A stretch of 53,120 nucleotides of DNA from Bacteroidota bacterium (lineage in GTDB: Bacteria; Bacteroidota; Ignavibacteria; Ignavibacteriales; Melioribacteraceae), in the NCBI GenBank assembly GCA_018829205.1, contig JAHJUE010000033.1, positions 1-53,120 on the forward strand. Reading direction: 5' to 3'. Within the stretch, counting starts at the first letter, position 1. Every line of letters begins with the position of its first letter. Both the position numbers and the translations under genes were made by a program. Below, piece by piece: positions 42,369 to 52,709 of this stretch. The notes beneath the pieces are model-generated. The model was not told the origin of the DNA and did no database searches. It saw nothing but the letters and a program-made list of their open reading frames with translations.

Positions 42369-43286
42369 TTATTTATTAAACTTTAACAAGAAAGAGTCCT
42401 TTTCATCATCCTCGTCAGTTTTTAATTTTGAAGAAGATTTAAAGAGATCGATCATATTTTGTTTATCGAGATTTATATTAATTTCTTTTTCCTCGCGCAC
42501 ACGATGCTGATTAATAAAGGCCGAAAATGCTCTGCCTTTATTTTCTTTAATTTCTTTTCTTACTTCTTCCTGAATTCCAAGCGCGATTTTAAGAGCCTCA
42601 ATTTTTTTCTCTCTTACCGATAATGTATTAACCGCCTCTTCGAATTCGGCTTTTTCAAGATGTTTTCTTACAATTAATTTTTCTTCTGATATATTATTAA
42701 GATTATGCCCGGAAGATTCTTTATAATCCTCGAGCAGTTCATTATTAATTTTTGAAGAAGAATGAAGCAGTTCTTCCTGATCTATAAAATTTTCATCGAA
42801 GGCGTAAATTGCTTCGGCGAATATTTTATCATTCTGATTCTGCGCCTCAGCCGCGCGCATATTAATGCTGAACACTTCATTATAACTGGTTTCATAATCC
42901 TTGCTCATTAGAGAAGTATAACCGACCTGCTGGATTTTGAATCTGAAATTTTCGGGATCGAGATCAAATTTAAGATGACGAAGATCTTTAATTGCGAATA
43001 CGGGATCGAAATAGATAAGTTCCATATTATCACGGACTTTTATAAAATAGCCGTACTTGGTTGAATAAGCGTCAAGTTTGGAAACATTTGTAAGGAGTCT
43101 ATATACAATAAGATTTTTAGGGGCGGGATCTTTAATAAATTCGCATACCTCGAAATAATCGATAGTACGCGGATGTTTAATCTTCTCATTTTTAAATATA
43201 ATTTTAAAGTTATCCTTAAAATCAAATTTGTTTTGAGAATAAATTATAACGTCGTTTTTTTTAACTTCAAGAGTTTCTAGTAGCAT
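42369..43286 (-). CDS. Hypothetical protein, helical and charged in its C-terminal half
   Basis: I do not recognise this 305-residue protein. The N-terminal half (to about 165) alternates beta- and alpha-like sequence (VIIYSQNKFDFKDNFKIIF, GYFIKVRDNMELIYFDPVFA). The second half is rich in Glu, Lys and Asn and likely forms long helices or a coiled coil (KHLEKAEFEEAVNTLSVREK). No signal peptide or membrane span. I take ATG 43284-43286 since the longer frame begins with TTG in a 16-bp palindrome (43301-43316). It stands alone between repeat arrays and the 4-helix gene. Codon use looks less AT-extreme than the polysaccharide core. Confidence 0.6.
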   Translation of the reverse strand: MLLETLEVKKNDVIIYSQNKFDFKDNFKIIFKNEKIKHPRTIDYFEVCEFIKDPAPKNLIVYRLLTNVSKLDAYSTKYGYFIKVRDNMELIYFDPVFAIKDLRHLKFDLDPENFRFKIQQVGYTSLMSKDYETSYNEVFSINMRAAEAQNQNDKIFAEAIYAFDENFIDQEELLHSSSKINNELLEDYKESSGHNLNNISEEKLIVRKHLEKAEFEEAVNTLSVREKKIEALKIALGIQEEVRKEIKENKGRAFSAFINQHRVREEKEININLDKQNMIDLFKSSSKLKTDEDDEKDSFLLKFNK

Positions 43287-43300
43287 TTTTTTTAGTATCA

Positions 43301-43770
43301 ATCCGCCGCGGCGGATAAAGTATCAAGTATCAAGACATGAGATGTGAGACACAAGATGTGAGACACAAGATTGAGACACAAGATGTGAGACACAAGATTG
43401 AGACACAAGATGTGAGACACAAGATGTGAGACACAAGACACAAGATTTAAATAATAAATTAATTTTAATTTAAAATACAAAGTATAAAGAACAAAGATAA
43501 AAGGATCAAAGGACAAAGAACAAAGATCAAAGAACTAAGAACTAAGCAACTAAGCAACTAAGAACTAAGCAACTAAGAACTAACCAACTAAGAACTAAGC
43601 AACTAAGAACCAAAGCCCCTGGCGAACAAATCACCAATCAACCAATCAGTCTCCGGCGTACAGGTCAGCAAAGGATAAAGAAAAACTATCTACTTACTTC
43701 TGGCTTCTGATCCGCCGCGGCGGACTGGCTTCTGAATTCTGGATTCTGACTTCTGACTTCTGAATTCTGC
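43301..43770. repeat. Composite of five word arrays and a 16-bp palindrome
   Basis: In order: the perfect palindrome ATCCGCCGCGGCGGAT (43301-43316); the tandem GAGACACAAGATGT array (43320-43446), whose first 37 bases pair with 40028-40064; AAAGAACAAAG words (about 43475-43525); AACTAAGAACTAAGCAACTA words (43522-43615); TCACCAATCAACCAATCAG (43631-43649); and TCTGACTTCTGAATTCTG words (43697-43768) with a second GCCGCGGCGG core at about 43714. The last array ends at the stop codon of the phosphorylase gene. No gene is visible. Confidence 0.85.
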
Positions 43771-46338
43771 CTACTGTTCCCCCGCCCATTTAATTAGGCC
43801 TAATTCAAAAGGATTAATTAGAAGTTCATGATTTGGGAGTACTCTTAATGTAAACCCGAATTGTCCCGTTGTATCGCAGGGAATTTCACCTTTGTATTTA
43901 AATATATTATCTTTTTTCGAAACATATTTCATTTTAGTAAAATTATTTCCCTGTTCACCGCCGTCGACTTTACCGTAATAAATCTGAACGTCAATATCTT
44001 TTTGAGTTAAATCGGTTAGATTTAATTCGGCGGTAATTGTATAATTTTCACCGACCATAAATTCGCCGTTTTTTTCATCCTTTGTAATATTAATGAAATT
44101 AATTTTATTCCAATTATTAATTAGATTTAATTTCCACGCGGAGAATTCTTTAGTTTTTTTCCAATCGTCCTTCATTATTTCTTTTCTGGTTTCATAAGAT
44201 TTAATATAAAACTTATGGAAATATTCTTCCACCATTCTATTGGTATTAAATTCAGGTCCGAGTTTCTTCATAGAATTTTTCATCATAGTAATCCATTTAC
44301 GCGGAAGTTTATCATCGGAGCGGTCATAAAAAGCGGGCACAATTTCTTTTTCAAGCGTATCATAAATTACACGTGATTCAATTTCATCCTGATAATCGAG
44401 ATCGTCATATTCTTCACGATTGCCTATTGTCCATCCAACATTAGGATCATATCCTTCATCCCACCAGCCGTCGAGCACGCTGAAATTAAGTCCCCCGTTA
44501 GCGATAACCTTCATACCTGAAGTACCGCTAGCTTCGAGTGGGCGTCGGGGATTATTAAGCCAAACGTCGCAGCCTTCGACCATATAACGTGCGATATTCA
44601 TATCGTAATTTTCGAGGAATACAACTTTTTTACGGAGGTGATCATCCTTTGCCATCTGCACAATTTCCTGGATTAACGCTTTCCCCTCTTCATCTTTAGG
44701 ATGCGCTTTTCCGGCGATAATTAATTGCACGGGGAAATCGGCGTTATACATAATACTTGCGAGTCGTTCGATATCTTTAAAGATTAATGTAGCTCTTTTG
44801 TAGGTAGCGAATCTACGCGCGAAACCGATAGTAAGAGCCGAAGCGTTAAGCACTTCTTTAGCGGCGTTTATATCTCCGATTGAACCGCCTCTCTGCATAA
44901 TCTGTTTTTTTAATCTTCCTCTAGCGAAAGCCACCAGACGTTCTCTTCTTCTTTCATGAGTTCTCCAAAGCTCTTCATCGGGAATTTCGTCTATTCTTCT
45001 TGCGGCATCTTTAAAATGATTAGGATCAAGATATTTATCGCCTAGATAACGCTGGAGAAGTTCATTCATTTCATTGGATAAATGGGAAGCCGTATGAATT
45101 CCGTTGGTAACATGATCGATAGGAATTTCATTAAAAGGAATACCTTTAAATCCGCCCACCCACATTTTTTTAGAAACGAGAGCGTGAAGTTTACTAACGC
45201 CGTTTACAAATCCGGCCATATTCATAGCGAGATGCGCCATATTAAAATTAGCCGGCGCTTTATCTTTAATTAAAGAGCCCAGACTATAGAATTCTTTATC
45301 GCTTATATTTAATTCATGTTTATAATAATTGCCGAAGTATCTTTCAATAAGCTCATTTGGGAATACGTCGATGCCAGCGGGCACGGGAGTATGGGTGGTA
45401 AATATATTGGAGAATTTTCCCGCGGTTTTAGCTTCGTAATAAGTTAGTCCGTGATTCTTAATTAATACGCGGATACGTTCAAGGGCCAGGAAGGCCGAAT
45501 GCCCTTCATTCATATGACATACAAGCGGTTTAATATCCATTGCATGCAGGGCGCGTATACCGCCGATACCGAGCACGATTTCCTGCTGTATTCTAGTTTC
45601 GATATTACCGCCGTAAAGAGTGCGCGTAATTTTTTTATCCTCGTCAATGTTTTCAGGTACATTAGTATCAAGAAGGAAAAGAGGAACTCTTCCGACTTGA
45701 ATTTTCCATATCTGGAAGAACACTTTTCTACCGGGGAAATCGAGATCAATTTTTAACGGATTATTTTCGGCATCGAGCACAAGCGTCATAGGCTGATTAT
45801 AAAAATCGGTAATATCATATCTTTCCTGCTGCCATCCGTCGCTTGTTAAATACTGCTGGAAATAACCTTCTTTATAACAAAGTCCAACTCCCACAAGCGG
45901 GATTCCCAGATCGCTTGCAGATTTCATATGATCGCCTGAAAGGACTCCAAGTCCGCCCGAATAAATCTGCAGGCATTCAGTTAGTCCGAACTCAGCCGAG
46001 AAGTAAGCTATATAGGGCGGAGAGGACTGTGTTTTATAATTTTTCTGGTACCATGTAACTTCGGCCATATAAACCTGGAAACTGACAAATACTCTATGCA
46101 TATGAGAAACGAAACCATCGTCGTGCGCAACTTCATCCAATCTAGCCTGGTTAATTTTCCCGAGCATTAGCACGGGGTTATGCTGGGTTTCTTCCCATAA
46201 ATCCATATCTAATCTGCGGAATAATTCAATCGCGTCCTGGTTCCACGACCAGTAAAGGTTCCCGGCAATTTCTCTAAGCGGTTCAAGTTTTTCAGGAAGA
46301 GAAGGAATAATATTAAAGTTCCCGATAAAATTTATCAT
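43771..46338 (-). CDS. glgP: Alpha-glucan (glycogen) phosphorylase
   Basis: 855 residues, the length of the shorter GlgP family (alpha-glucan family phosphorylases). N-terminal LPEKLEPLREIAGNLYWSWN, then YFSAEFGLTECLQIYSGGLGVLSGDH near 110-135. The PLP-lysine region is ASGTSGMKVIANGGLNFSVLDGWW. It removes glucose-1-phosphate from the non-reducing ends of glycogen in the cytoplasm. The C-terminal 120 residues look like an extra beta-rich domain. A GGAGATAAAA-like ribosome site lies 10 bases before the ATG. Divergent from plsY, single gene. The stop is followed after one base by a word array. Confidence 0.93.
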   Translation of the reverse strand: MINFIGNFNIIPSLPEKLEPLREIAGNLYWSWNQDAIELFRRLDMDLWEETQHNPVLMLGKINQARLDEVAHDDGFVSHMHRVFVSFQVYMAEVTWYQKNYKTQSSPPYIAYFSAEFGLTECLQIYSGGLGVLSGDHMKSASDLGIPLVGVGLCYKEGYFQQYLTSDGWQQERYDITDFYNQPMTLVLDAENNPLKIDLDFPGRKVFFQIWKIQVGRVPLFLLDTNVPENIDEDKKITRTLYGGNIETRIQQEIVLGIGGIRALHAMDIKPLVCHMNEGHSAFLALERIRVLIKNHGLTYYEAKTAGKFSNIFTTHTPVPAGIDVFPNELIERYFGNYYKHELNISDKEFYSLGSLIKDKAPANFNMAHLAMNMAGFVNGVSKLHALVSKKMWVGGFKGIPFNEIPIDHVTNGIHTASHLSNEMNELLQRYLGDKYLDPNHFKDAARRIDEIPDEELWRTHERRRERLVAFARGRLKKQIMQRGGSIGDINAAKEVLNASALTIGFARRFATYKRATLIFKDIERLASIMYNADFPVQLIIAGKAHPKDEEGKALIQEIVQMAKDDHLRKKVVFLENYDMNIARYMVEGCDVWLNNPRRPLEASGTSGMKVIANGGLNFSVLDGWWDEGYDPNVGWTIGNREEYDDLDYQDEIESRVIYDTLEKEIVPAFYDRSDDKLPRKWITMMKNSMKKLGPEFNTNRMVEEYFHKFYIKSYETRKEIMKDDWKKTKEFSAWKLNLINNWNKINFINITKDEKNGEFMVGENYTITAELNLTDLTQKDIDVQIYYGKVDGGEQGNNFTKMKYVSKKDNIFKYKGEIPCDTTGQFGFTLRVLPNHELLINPFELGLIKWAGEQ

Positions 46339-46989
46339 TACGTTTTATCTCCGAATAATTTTTATTTCAAATATAATTTAAACTAATATCCTATTTATAG
46401 TGAAATATTCTTAAATGCAAGGTTGCGTTTTATTATTTTTTTTAAATTGAGATATCTTGGGTTGGGGTATTATATAATTGCAAGATTGCAAAATTGCAGA
46501 TTGAATGATTGGGTGATTGGGTGATATTAATAAAGCTTTGCGATCTTTGCGTAGTTTCAGCTTTGCGATCTCTGCGTGAAATTTTCTCGCAAAGGCCGCA
46601 AAGGATTTCGCAAAGTACGCAGAGAATTAATTTCGAAATATATTAGGTCAAGGTTGGATGTTGCGGGTTTTTAGGTTGCAAGTTTCAGGTTGCAGGTTAC
46701 ATATTGATAAATTCCATTTTCTGATCCACCGCGGCGGACTGGATTCTGACTTCTGGATTCTGACTTCTGGATTCTGGATTCTGGATTCTGACTTCTAAAT
46801 TCTGACTTCTGGATTCTGACTTCTGACTTCTGATCCGCAGAGGCGGACTGACTACTTACTACTGCCTACTTACTACTGCCTACTGACTACTGCCTACTGT
46901 CTACTGCCTACTTAATACTAACTTCTTCTCTTTGACAGGAAAAAATCATATTTTACCATCCAATAATTTCTAATTAATATAGAAAGATC
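46339..46989. repeat. Divergent intergenic region with several inverted word arrays
   Basis: 651 bases between glgP and plsY, no gene visible. 46339-46480 is plain AT-rich DNA, presumably the glgP promoter. Then come GCAAGATTGCAAAATTGCAG and ATTGAATGATTGGGTGATTGG words (46489-46525), an inverted pair of CTTTGCGATCTTTGCG / CGCAAAGGCCGCAAAGG words (46541-46628), AGGTTGCAGGTT words (46667-46700), and long TTCTGGATTCTGACTTCTGG and CTACTGCCTACTTACTACTG arrays (46720-46915) with imperfect CCGCGGCGGA cores. Confidence 0.8.
46932..46959 (+). promoter_or_regulatory. Possible promoter of plsY-htrA-purB
   Basis: TTGACA at 46932-46937, a 16-base spacer, then TACCAT (46954-46959), four of six matches to TATAAT. 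The ATG of plsY is 30 bases further on. The -35 box is perfect but the -10 is weak, so this is only a candidate. It lies just beyond the end of the CTACTG word array, the only non-repeat DNA before the gene. Confidence 0.35.
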
Positions 46990-47628
46990 ATGAATTATTT
47001 AATCGCAATTTTGACGGGATATTTACTAGGCTCATTCCCGACCGCCTATGTATTATTAAAAAAGTATAAACAAATCGATATCAGGCAATCCGGCTCGCAG
47101 AATGTCGGGGCGTTAAATTCTTATGAAGTATCGGAATCAAAATTAATAGGTTTAAGCGTATTATTAATCGACGCTTTAAAAGGATTTTTGACGGTACTTA
47201 TATTAAAACTTTTATTCCCGGATGAATTTATATATCCCGCGATGGGATTAACCGCGGCTGTATTCGCGCATTGTTATTCGCCATGGATAAAATTTAAAGG
47301 CGGAAGAGGATTAGCAACCGCGGCCGGCGGCGCGGCATATTTAGCTCCGGTTATATTATTGTTATGGTGTATATTATGGGTGATCGCTTATATATTCAGG
47401 AGAGATATACATATCGGCAATATAATGGCGACGGTTTTATTGATAGCGTTAGTAATTTCATCGGGAGATATATTATTAAAATACTCGTTTCCACCCGCTG
47501 AAAATGAAATTGAGTTTATAATACCTGTAGCCCTTATGCTCTTTATAATATTTATTAAACACCGGAAACCTTTAATGGAATGGATTGGTAAACACAAGGT
47601 AAAAAAAAGGGATATTAATAATGAATAA
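46990..47628 (+). CDS. plsY: Glycerol-3-phosphate acyltransferase PlsY
   Basis: 212 residues with five to six membrane spans. It transfers the acyl group from acyl-phosphate to glycerol-3-phosphate, the first step in phospholipid synthesis. GSFPTAY in the first span, the glycine-rich loop GSQNVGALN (usually GSGNxGATN) and KGGRGLATAAGG support the family. The loop departs from the usual one at two places (Gly to Gln, Thr to Leu), which may be a clade feature. Its 3' end overlaps the htrA-like gene by 8 bp. First gene of a plus-strand operon with an htrA-like gene and purB. Confidence 0.9.
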   Translation: MNYLIAILTGYLLGSFPTAYVLLKKYKQIDIRQSGSQNVGALNSYEVSESKLIGLSVLLIDALKGFLTVLILKLLFPDEFIYPAMGLTAAVFAHCYSPWIKFKGGRGLATAAGGAAYLAPVILLLWCILWVIAYIFRRDIHIGNIMATVLLIALVISSGDILLKYSFPPAENEIEFIIPVALMLFIIFIKHRKPLMEWIGKHKVKKRDINNE

Positions 47629-48826
47629 ATCAAAGGCTGTTATATTATCATCATTCACTACATTAATAATCGCGGCTGCTACTTTTTCATATATTTATTT
47701 TAATACCAATAAAGCTGTCCCGCATATTGAACCCGTACTAGAAGGACAAAGTGATTTTTCAGTTATTCAAAGCAGGGATTTATTCCAGGAAAATCAGGAA
47801 GCCAACGACGAGATAAGCAATTCAAGACATAATATTATAACGAAGACAGTTAAAAGAATCAGTCCCGCGATAGTAGGAATTAATGTAACCGAAATAAGGC
47901 AATACAGGAATCCATGGAGTATGGACCCATTCTGGCGCCAGTTTTTCGGCGACCAGGTATACAACAGGGAAATTCAGGGATTAGGATCGGGTACAATAAT
48001 ATCCAAGGACGGGTATATATTAACTAACGATCACGTTGCAGGCAACGGGGTAAAAATTATTATAACAATGACAGACGGCACGCAGCATGAAGCGAAAATA
48101 ATAGGCACGGATCAGACATCGGATATTACATTATTAAAAATCGACGTTGACAATCTCCCCTTTGTGGAACTAGGCGATTCGGATGATATAATGATCGGCG
48201 AATGGGTTATAGCATTAGGCAATCCTTTCGGTTTGTTCGCGGTAAACGATAAACCTACAGTTACGGTGGGAGTAATAAGCGCGACGGGTATGAATCTGGG
48301 CGCCAAGGAAAACAGGTATTATTTAAGCATGCTGCAGACCGACGCGGCGATTAATAGCGGCAACAGCGGCGGGGCGCTTGTTAACAGCGTGGGACAATTG
48401 ATTGGCATGAACACATTAATTTATACGGCTCAAGGTTCAAGCGGAAACGTGGGGGTTGGATTCGCTATTCCCGTCAATAAAATAAAAAGAATTATTAATG
48501 AATTAAAAAGAAAAGGCAAGGTCGACAGGGATTTCTGGACAGGGTTAAGAGTGCAGACAATTGACGACGGCATAGCGAAATATTACAATCTTAAAAATAC
48601 ACGCGGGGTAATTATAACCAACGTGGAAGCGGGTTCGCCGGCAGACAAAGCGGGACTTGAAACAACGGACGTTATAAAAAAGGTAAATGATTTTAACGTA
48701 AGCGATTATAATTCAATGGCGAATATACTTCAGGAATTTATGACCAACGACGTATTAAATATGAAAATAATAAGGAACAATAAAGAACTAAATTTAAAAA
48801 TGAAATTAGAGAGACGAAATGATTGA
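47621..48826 (+). CDS. HtrA/DegP-like trypsin-type serine protease with one PDZ domain
   Basis: 401 residues. A single N-terminal membrane span (about 7-28) is followed by a trypsin-like domain with the triad His in TNDHVAG, Asp in TSDITLLKID and Ser in NSGNSGGALV, and by one PDZ domain (about 300-395, RGVIITNVEAGSPADKAGL). It should work as an envelope quality-control protease and chaperone, tethered to the inner membrane and facing the periplasm, like DegS in layout. It overlaps plsY (8 bp) and purB (8 bp). Confidence 0.92.
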   Translation: MNKSKAVILSSFTTLIIAAATFSYIYFNTNKAVPHIEPVLEGQSDFSVIQSRDLFQENQEANDEISNSRHNIITKTVKRISPAIVGINVTEIRQYRNPWSMDPFWRQFFGDQVYNREIQGLGSGTIISKDGYILTNDHVAGNGVKIIITMTDGTQHEAKIIGTDQTSDITLLKIDVDNLPFVELGDSDDIMIGEWVIALGNPFGLFAVNDKPTVTVGVISATGMNLGAKENRYYLSMLQTDAAINSGNSGGALVNSVGQLIGMNTLIYTAQGSSGNVGVGFAIPVNKIKRIINELKRKGKVDRDFWTGLRVQTIDDGIAKYYNLKNTRGVIITNVEAGSPADKAGLETTDVIKKVNDFNVSDYNSMANILQEFMTNDVLNMKIIRNNKELNLKMKLERRND

Positions 48827-50120
48827 AAGATATACACGCCCAGCGATGGGAAAAATATTCGAGGATCAATTTAAGTTTTCCACATGGCTTAAGATTGAAA
48901 TTCTGGCCTGCGAAGCCAGAGCGGAAATGAGAGATATTCCTAAAGAAGACGTAGAGATAATTAAAAAGAAAGCGGACTTTGACGTTAAAAAAGTTTTAGA
49001 AATTGAAGAAACAACCAAACACGACGTAATAGCATTTTTAACGAACGTGGCCGAATATGTTGGTCCAGAATCGCGGCATATACATTACGGAATGACGTCT
49101 TCGGATATATTGGACACCACTCTCGCCTACCAGATGAAAACCGCGGGTGAAATGTTATTAAAGGATTTAATCGTGTTTAAGGATGCATTAAAACGCAGAG
49201 CTGTTGAGCATAAAAATACAGTATGCGTCGGCAGGAGTCACGGCATACACGCCGAGCCGACGTCGATAGGATTAAAATTCGCTTTATGGTTTGAAGAAGC
49301 CAAAAGAAATATAAAAAGGCTTGAAGCGGCGATTGATGTAATTGCCGTCGGGCAGATATCGGGGGCGGTAGGAACATTCGAACATCTCTCCCCCAAGGTT
49401 GAAGAATACGTTTGCGCTAAAATGGGATTAAAACCAGCGCCGGTATCGACGCAGGTAATTCAAAGGGACAGGCACGCGGAGTTTATAAATACGCTTGCAA
49501 TTTTAGGCGCTTCGCTCGAAAAAATAGCCGTTGAAATAAGGCACCTGCAGAGAACCGAGGTACTTGAAGCCGAGGAATATTTTTCCAAGGGACAAAAAGG
49601 ATCATCTGCAATGCCGCATAAAAGGAATCCGATTGTAAGCGAAAGAGTAACGGGATTAGCAAGACTGCTTAGGGGCAACGCCACCGCGGCGCTTGAAAAT
49701 GTGGCGCTGTGGCATGAAAGGGATATTTCCCATTCGTCGGTGGAAAGAATAATTGTCCCCGACAGCTGTATTATAATGGATTATATGTTAAGCTTAATGA
49801 CAAAACTTGTGGATAATCTTCTTATATATCCGGAAAATTCGCTGAAGAATTTGAATTTAACCCGGGGATTAATATTCTCGCAGACAGTTCTTCTGATGCT
49901 TGTAAACAAAGGCGCATCGAGGGAGGACGCGTATAGGATGGTTCAGACGCCGGCAATGGATGTATGGGCGGATGAAAATAAGAATCTAAAAGACGAACTG
50001 CATAAATCCGAAGAAGTAAAAAAGTTATTAAGTAAGGAAGAGATTGAAGAAATATTTGATCCGAAAAAGATGCTGAAGAATGTGGATTATATATTTGCGA
50101 GGTCGGTAGAAAAAGATTAA
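48819..50120 (+). CDS. purB: Adenylosuccinate lyase
   Basis: 433 residues, all helical fumarase/aspartase fold. Signature GSSAMPHKRNP around residues 265-275; HYGMTSSDILDT and VGRSHGIHAEPTS provide the other active-site regions. It releases fumarate from SAICAR and from adenylosuccinate in purine synthesis. It overlaps the protease gene by 8 bp, so the operon plsY-htrA-purB should be translated in a coupled way. No hairpin terminator is evident; the stop is followed by a run of nine T and then repeat words. Confidence 0.95.
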   Translation: MIERYTRPAMGKIFEDQFKFSTWLKIEILACEARAEMRDIPKEDVEIIKKKADFDVKKVLEIEETTKHDVIAFLTNVAEYVGPESRHIHYGMTSSDILDTTLAYQMKTAGEMLLKDLIVFKDALKRRAVEHKNTVCVGRSHGIHAEPTSIGLKFALWFEEAKRNIKRLEAAIDVIAVGQISGAVGTFEHLSPKVEEYVCAKMGLKPAPVSTQVIQRDRHAEFINTLAILGASLEKIAVEIRHLQRTEVLEAEEYFSKGQKGSSAMPHKRNPIVSERVTGLARLLRGNATAALENVALWHERDISHSSVERIIVPDSCIIMDYMLSLMTKLVDNLLIYPENSLKNLNLTRGLIFSQTVLLMLVNKGASREDAYRMVQTPAMDVWADENKNLKDELHKSEEVKKLLSKEEIEEIFDPKKMLKNVDYIFARSVEKD

Positions 50121-50530
50121 TTTTTTTTTCTTAGTGTTCTTTGTGTTCTTAGCGGTGTAAAAAACTTTGCCACGAAGGCACAAAGGCTCTAAGCAGCACT
50201 AAGGGTTTAAAAAATGAATTTACGAATTCCCTGCTTTTATTAAAGAGTTATTAAAATTAATTAAATAACCAATTCGTAAACATATAAGTTTAAGTTGATT
50301 CAATATCTTTGCGGTCTTTGCGAGAAACATTTCACGCAAAGGACGCAGAGAATTACGCAAAGGACGCAAAGTCCTTGATTTTTTTTAGTTGCAGGTTTCA
50401 GGTTGCAGGTTACAGGTTTTTTCGAATGGTGTTTAATTTTAGATAAATTATAACCTTCTTCAAATAAGCTGCAGATACTTATAATTACCTTTATTTTGGA
50501 AATATTTTGCACTTTTTTCTCATTTATCAC
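50121..50530. repeat. Inverted CTTTGTG and CTTTGCG word arrays between purB and groES
   Basis: No gene is visible. At 50136-50206 CTTAGTGTTCTTTGTGTTCTTAG faces GCCACGAAGGCACAAAGGC; at 50307-50374 ATCTTTGCGGTCTTTGCGAG faces CGCAAAGGACGCAGAG and a second ACGCAAAGGACGCAAAG. Each pair lies back to back with a small gap and would fold into a long imperfect hairpin. From about 50388 there are TTGCAGGTTTCAGG words, also seen at 46667-46700. The remaining stretch is unremarkable AT-rich DNA. Confidence 0.75.
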
Positions 50531-50559
50531 TTGACAAACAGTCCCCTTTAATATATATT
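50531..50559 (+). promoter_or_regulatory. Sigma70-type promoter of groES-groEL
   Basis: A perfect -35 box TTGACA (50531-50536), a 17-base spacer and TATATT as the -10 box (50554-50559). The -10 box touches the left arm of the CIRCE operator, so a bound HrcA repressor would cover the start site. Unlike Bacteroidetes promoters (TTTG / TAxxTTTG), this is the classical type. Confidence 0.8.
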
Positions 50560-50584
50560 AGCACTCAATGTTTTAGAGTGCTAG
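50558..50584 (+). promoter_or_regulatory. CIRCE operator for HrcA
   Basis: TTAGCACTC (50558-50566), nine bases, GAGTGCTAG (50576-50584). This matches the known CIRCE consensus TTAGCACTC-N9-GAGTGCTAA except for the last base. HrcA would repress groES-groEL until heat or unfolded protein removes it. No hrcA gene is in the window. Confidence 0.95.
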
Positions 50585-50640
50585 TTATAAAAGCGCTTTC
50601 AATTTTACACAAAATCAAAAATCTAATAACGGAGGATAAA

Positions 50641-50937
50641 ATGGCGAAATTCAGTATTCAGCCCTTGGCTGACAGAGTAATAGTAAAACCGCAGGAAGCG
50701 GAAGAAACAACAAAAGGCGGTATTATTTTACCGGATACTGCAAAAGAAAAACCTATGCAGGGTGATATTGTTGCCGTAGGCGACGGAAAAGTTACCGAAG
50801 AAGGTAAAAAAGTAGAATTAACTGTTAAAGTCGGCGATAAGGTACTTTACGGAAAATATTCAGGTACTGAAATTACAATTGAAGGGAATGAATATTTGAT
50901 TATGCGTGAAAGCGACATTTTTGGAATTGTAAAATAA
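50641..50937 (+). CDS. groES: Co-chaperonin GroES (Cpn10)
   Basis: 98 residues from ATG 50641 with ACGGAGGATAAA before it; a longer in-frame start at 50578 lies inside the CIRCE element and can be excluded. [12 protein letters not shown] at the N-terminus, the mobile loop [17 protein letters not shown] and a C-terminal [13 protein letters not shown] are typical. It caps the GroEL ring and helps release folded substrate. It precedes groEL by 31 bases. Confidence 0.97.
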   Translation: MAKFSIQPLADRVIVKPQEAEETTKGGIILPDTAKEKPMQGDIVAVGDGKVTEEGKKVELTVKVGDKVLYGKYSGTEITIEGNEYLIMRESDIFGIVK

Positions 50938-50965
50938 TTTTGTGAAATAGGAAAAAGGAGAATAA

Positions 50966-52612
<1,647 letters not shown>

Positions 52613-52679
52613 TTAGAATTCAGAATTCAGAATACAGAAGTCAGAATACAGAAGTCAGAATACAGAAGTCAGAATACAG
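52613..52679. repeat. CAGAAGTCAGAATACAG word array after groEL
   Basis: Degenerate tandem words GAATTCAGAATACAGAAGTC begin three bases beyond the groEL stop and run up to the terminator. The same words in the same orientation relative to the gene follow the glgP stop (43697-43768, read on the minus strand). They therefore belong to the 3' untranslated regions of both transcripts. Confidence 0.8.
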
Positions 52680-52680
52680 A

Positions 52681-52709
52681 AGCGGTCTTTAGGGGCCGCT
52701 TTTTTTTTG
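52681..52709 (+). terminator. Rho-independent terminator of groES-groEL
   Basis: AGCGGTC-tttagg-GGCCGCT, a 7-bp stem with one G-T pair, followed by a run of nine T (52701-52709 counting the last stem base). It is downstream of groEL by 68 bases. Confidence 0.85.

Noticed and set aside
43320-43446. GAGACACAAGATGT array as a CRISPR
   Set aside because: The words follow one another without unique spacers and vary in length (12-14 bases); no cas genes are present.
45510-45756. Open frames opposite glgP (both strands, 45499-45756)
   Set aside because: They are shadows of the glgP coding frame with no independent support.
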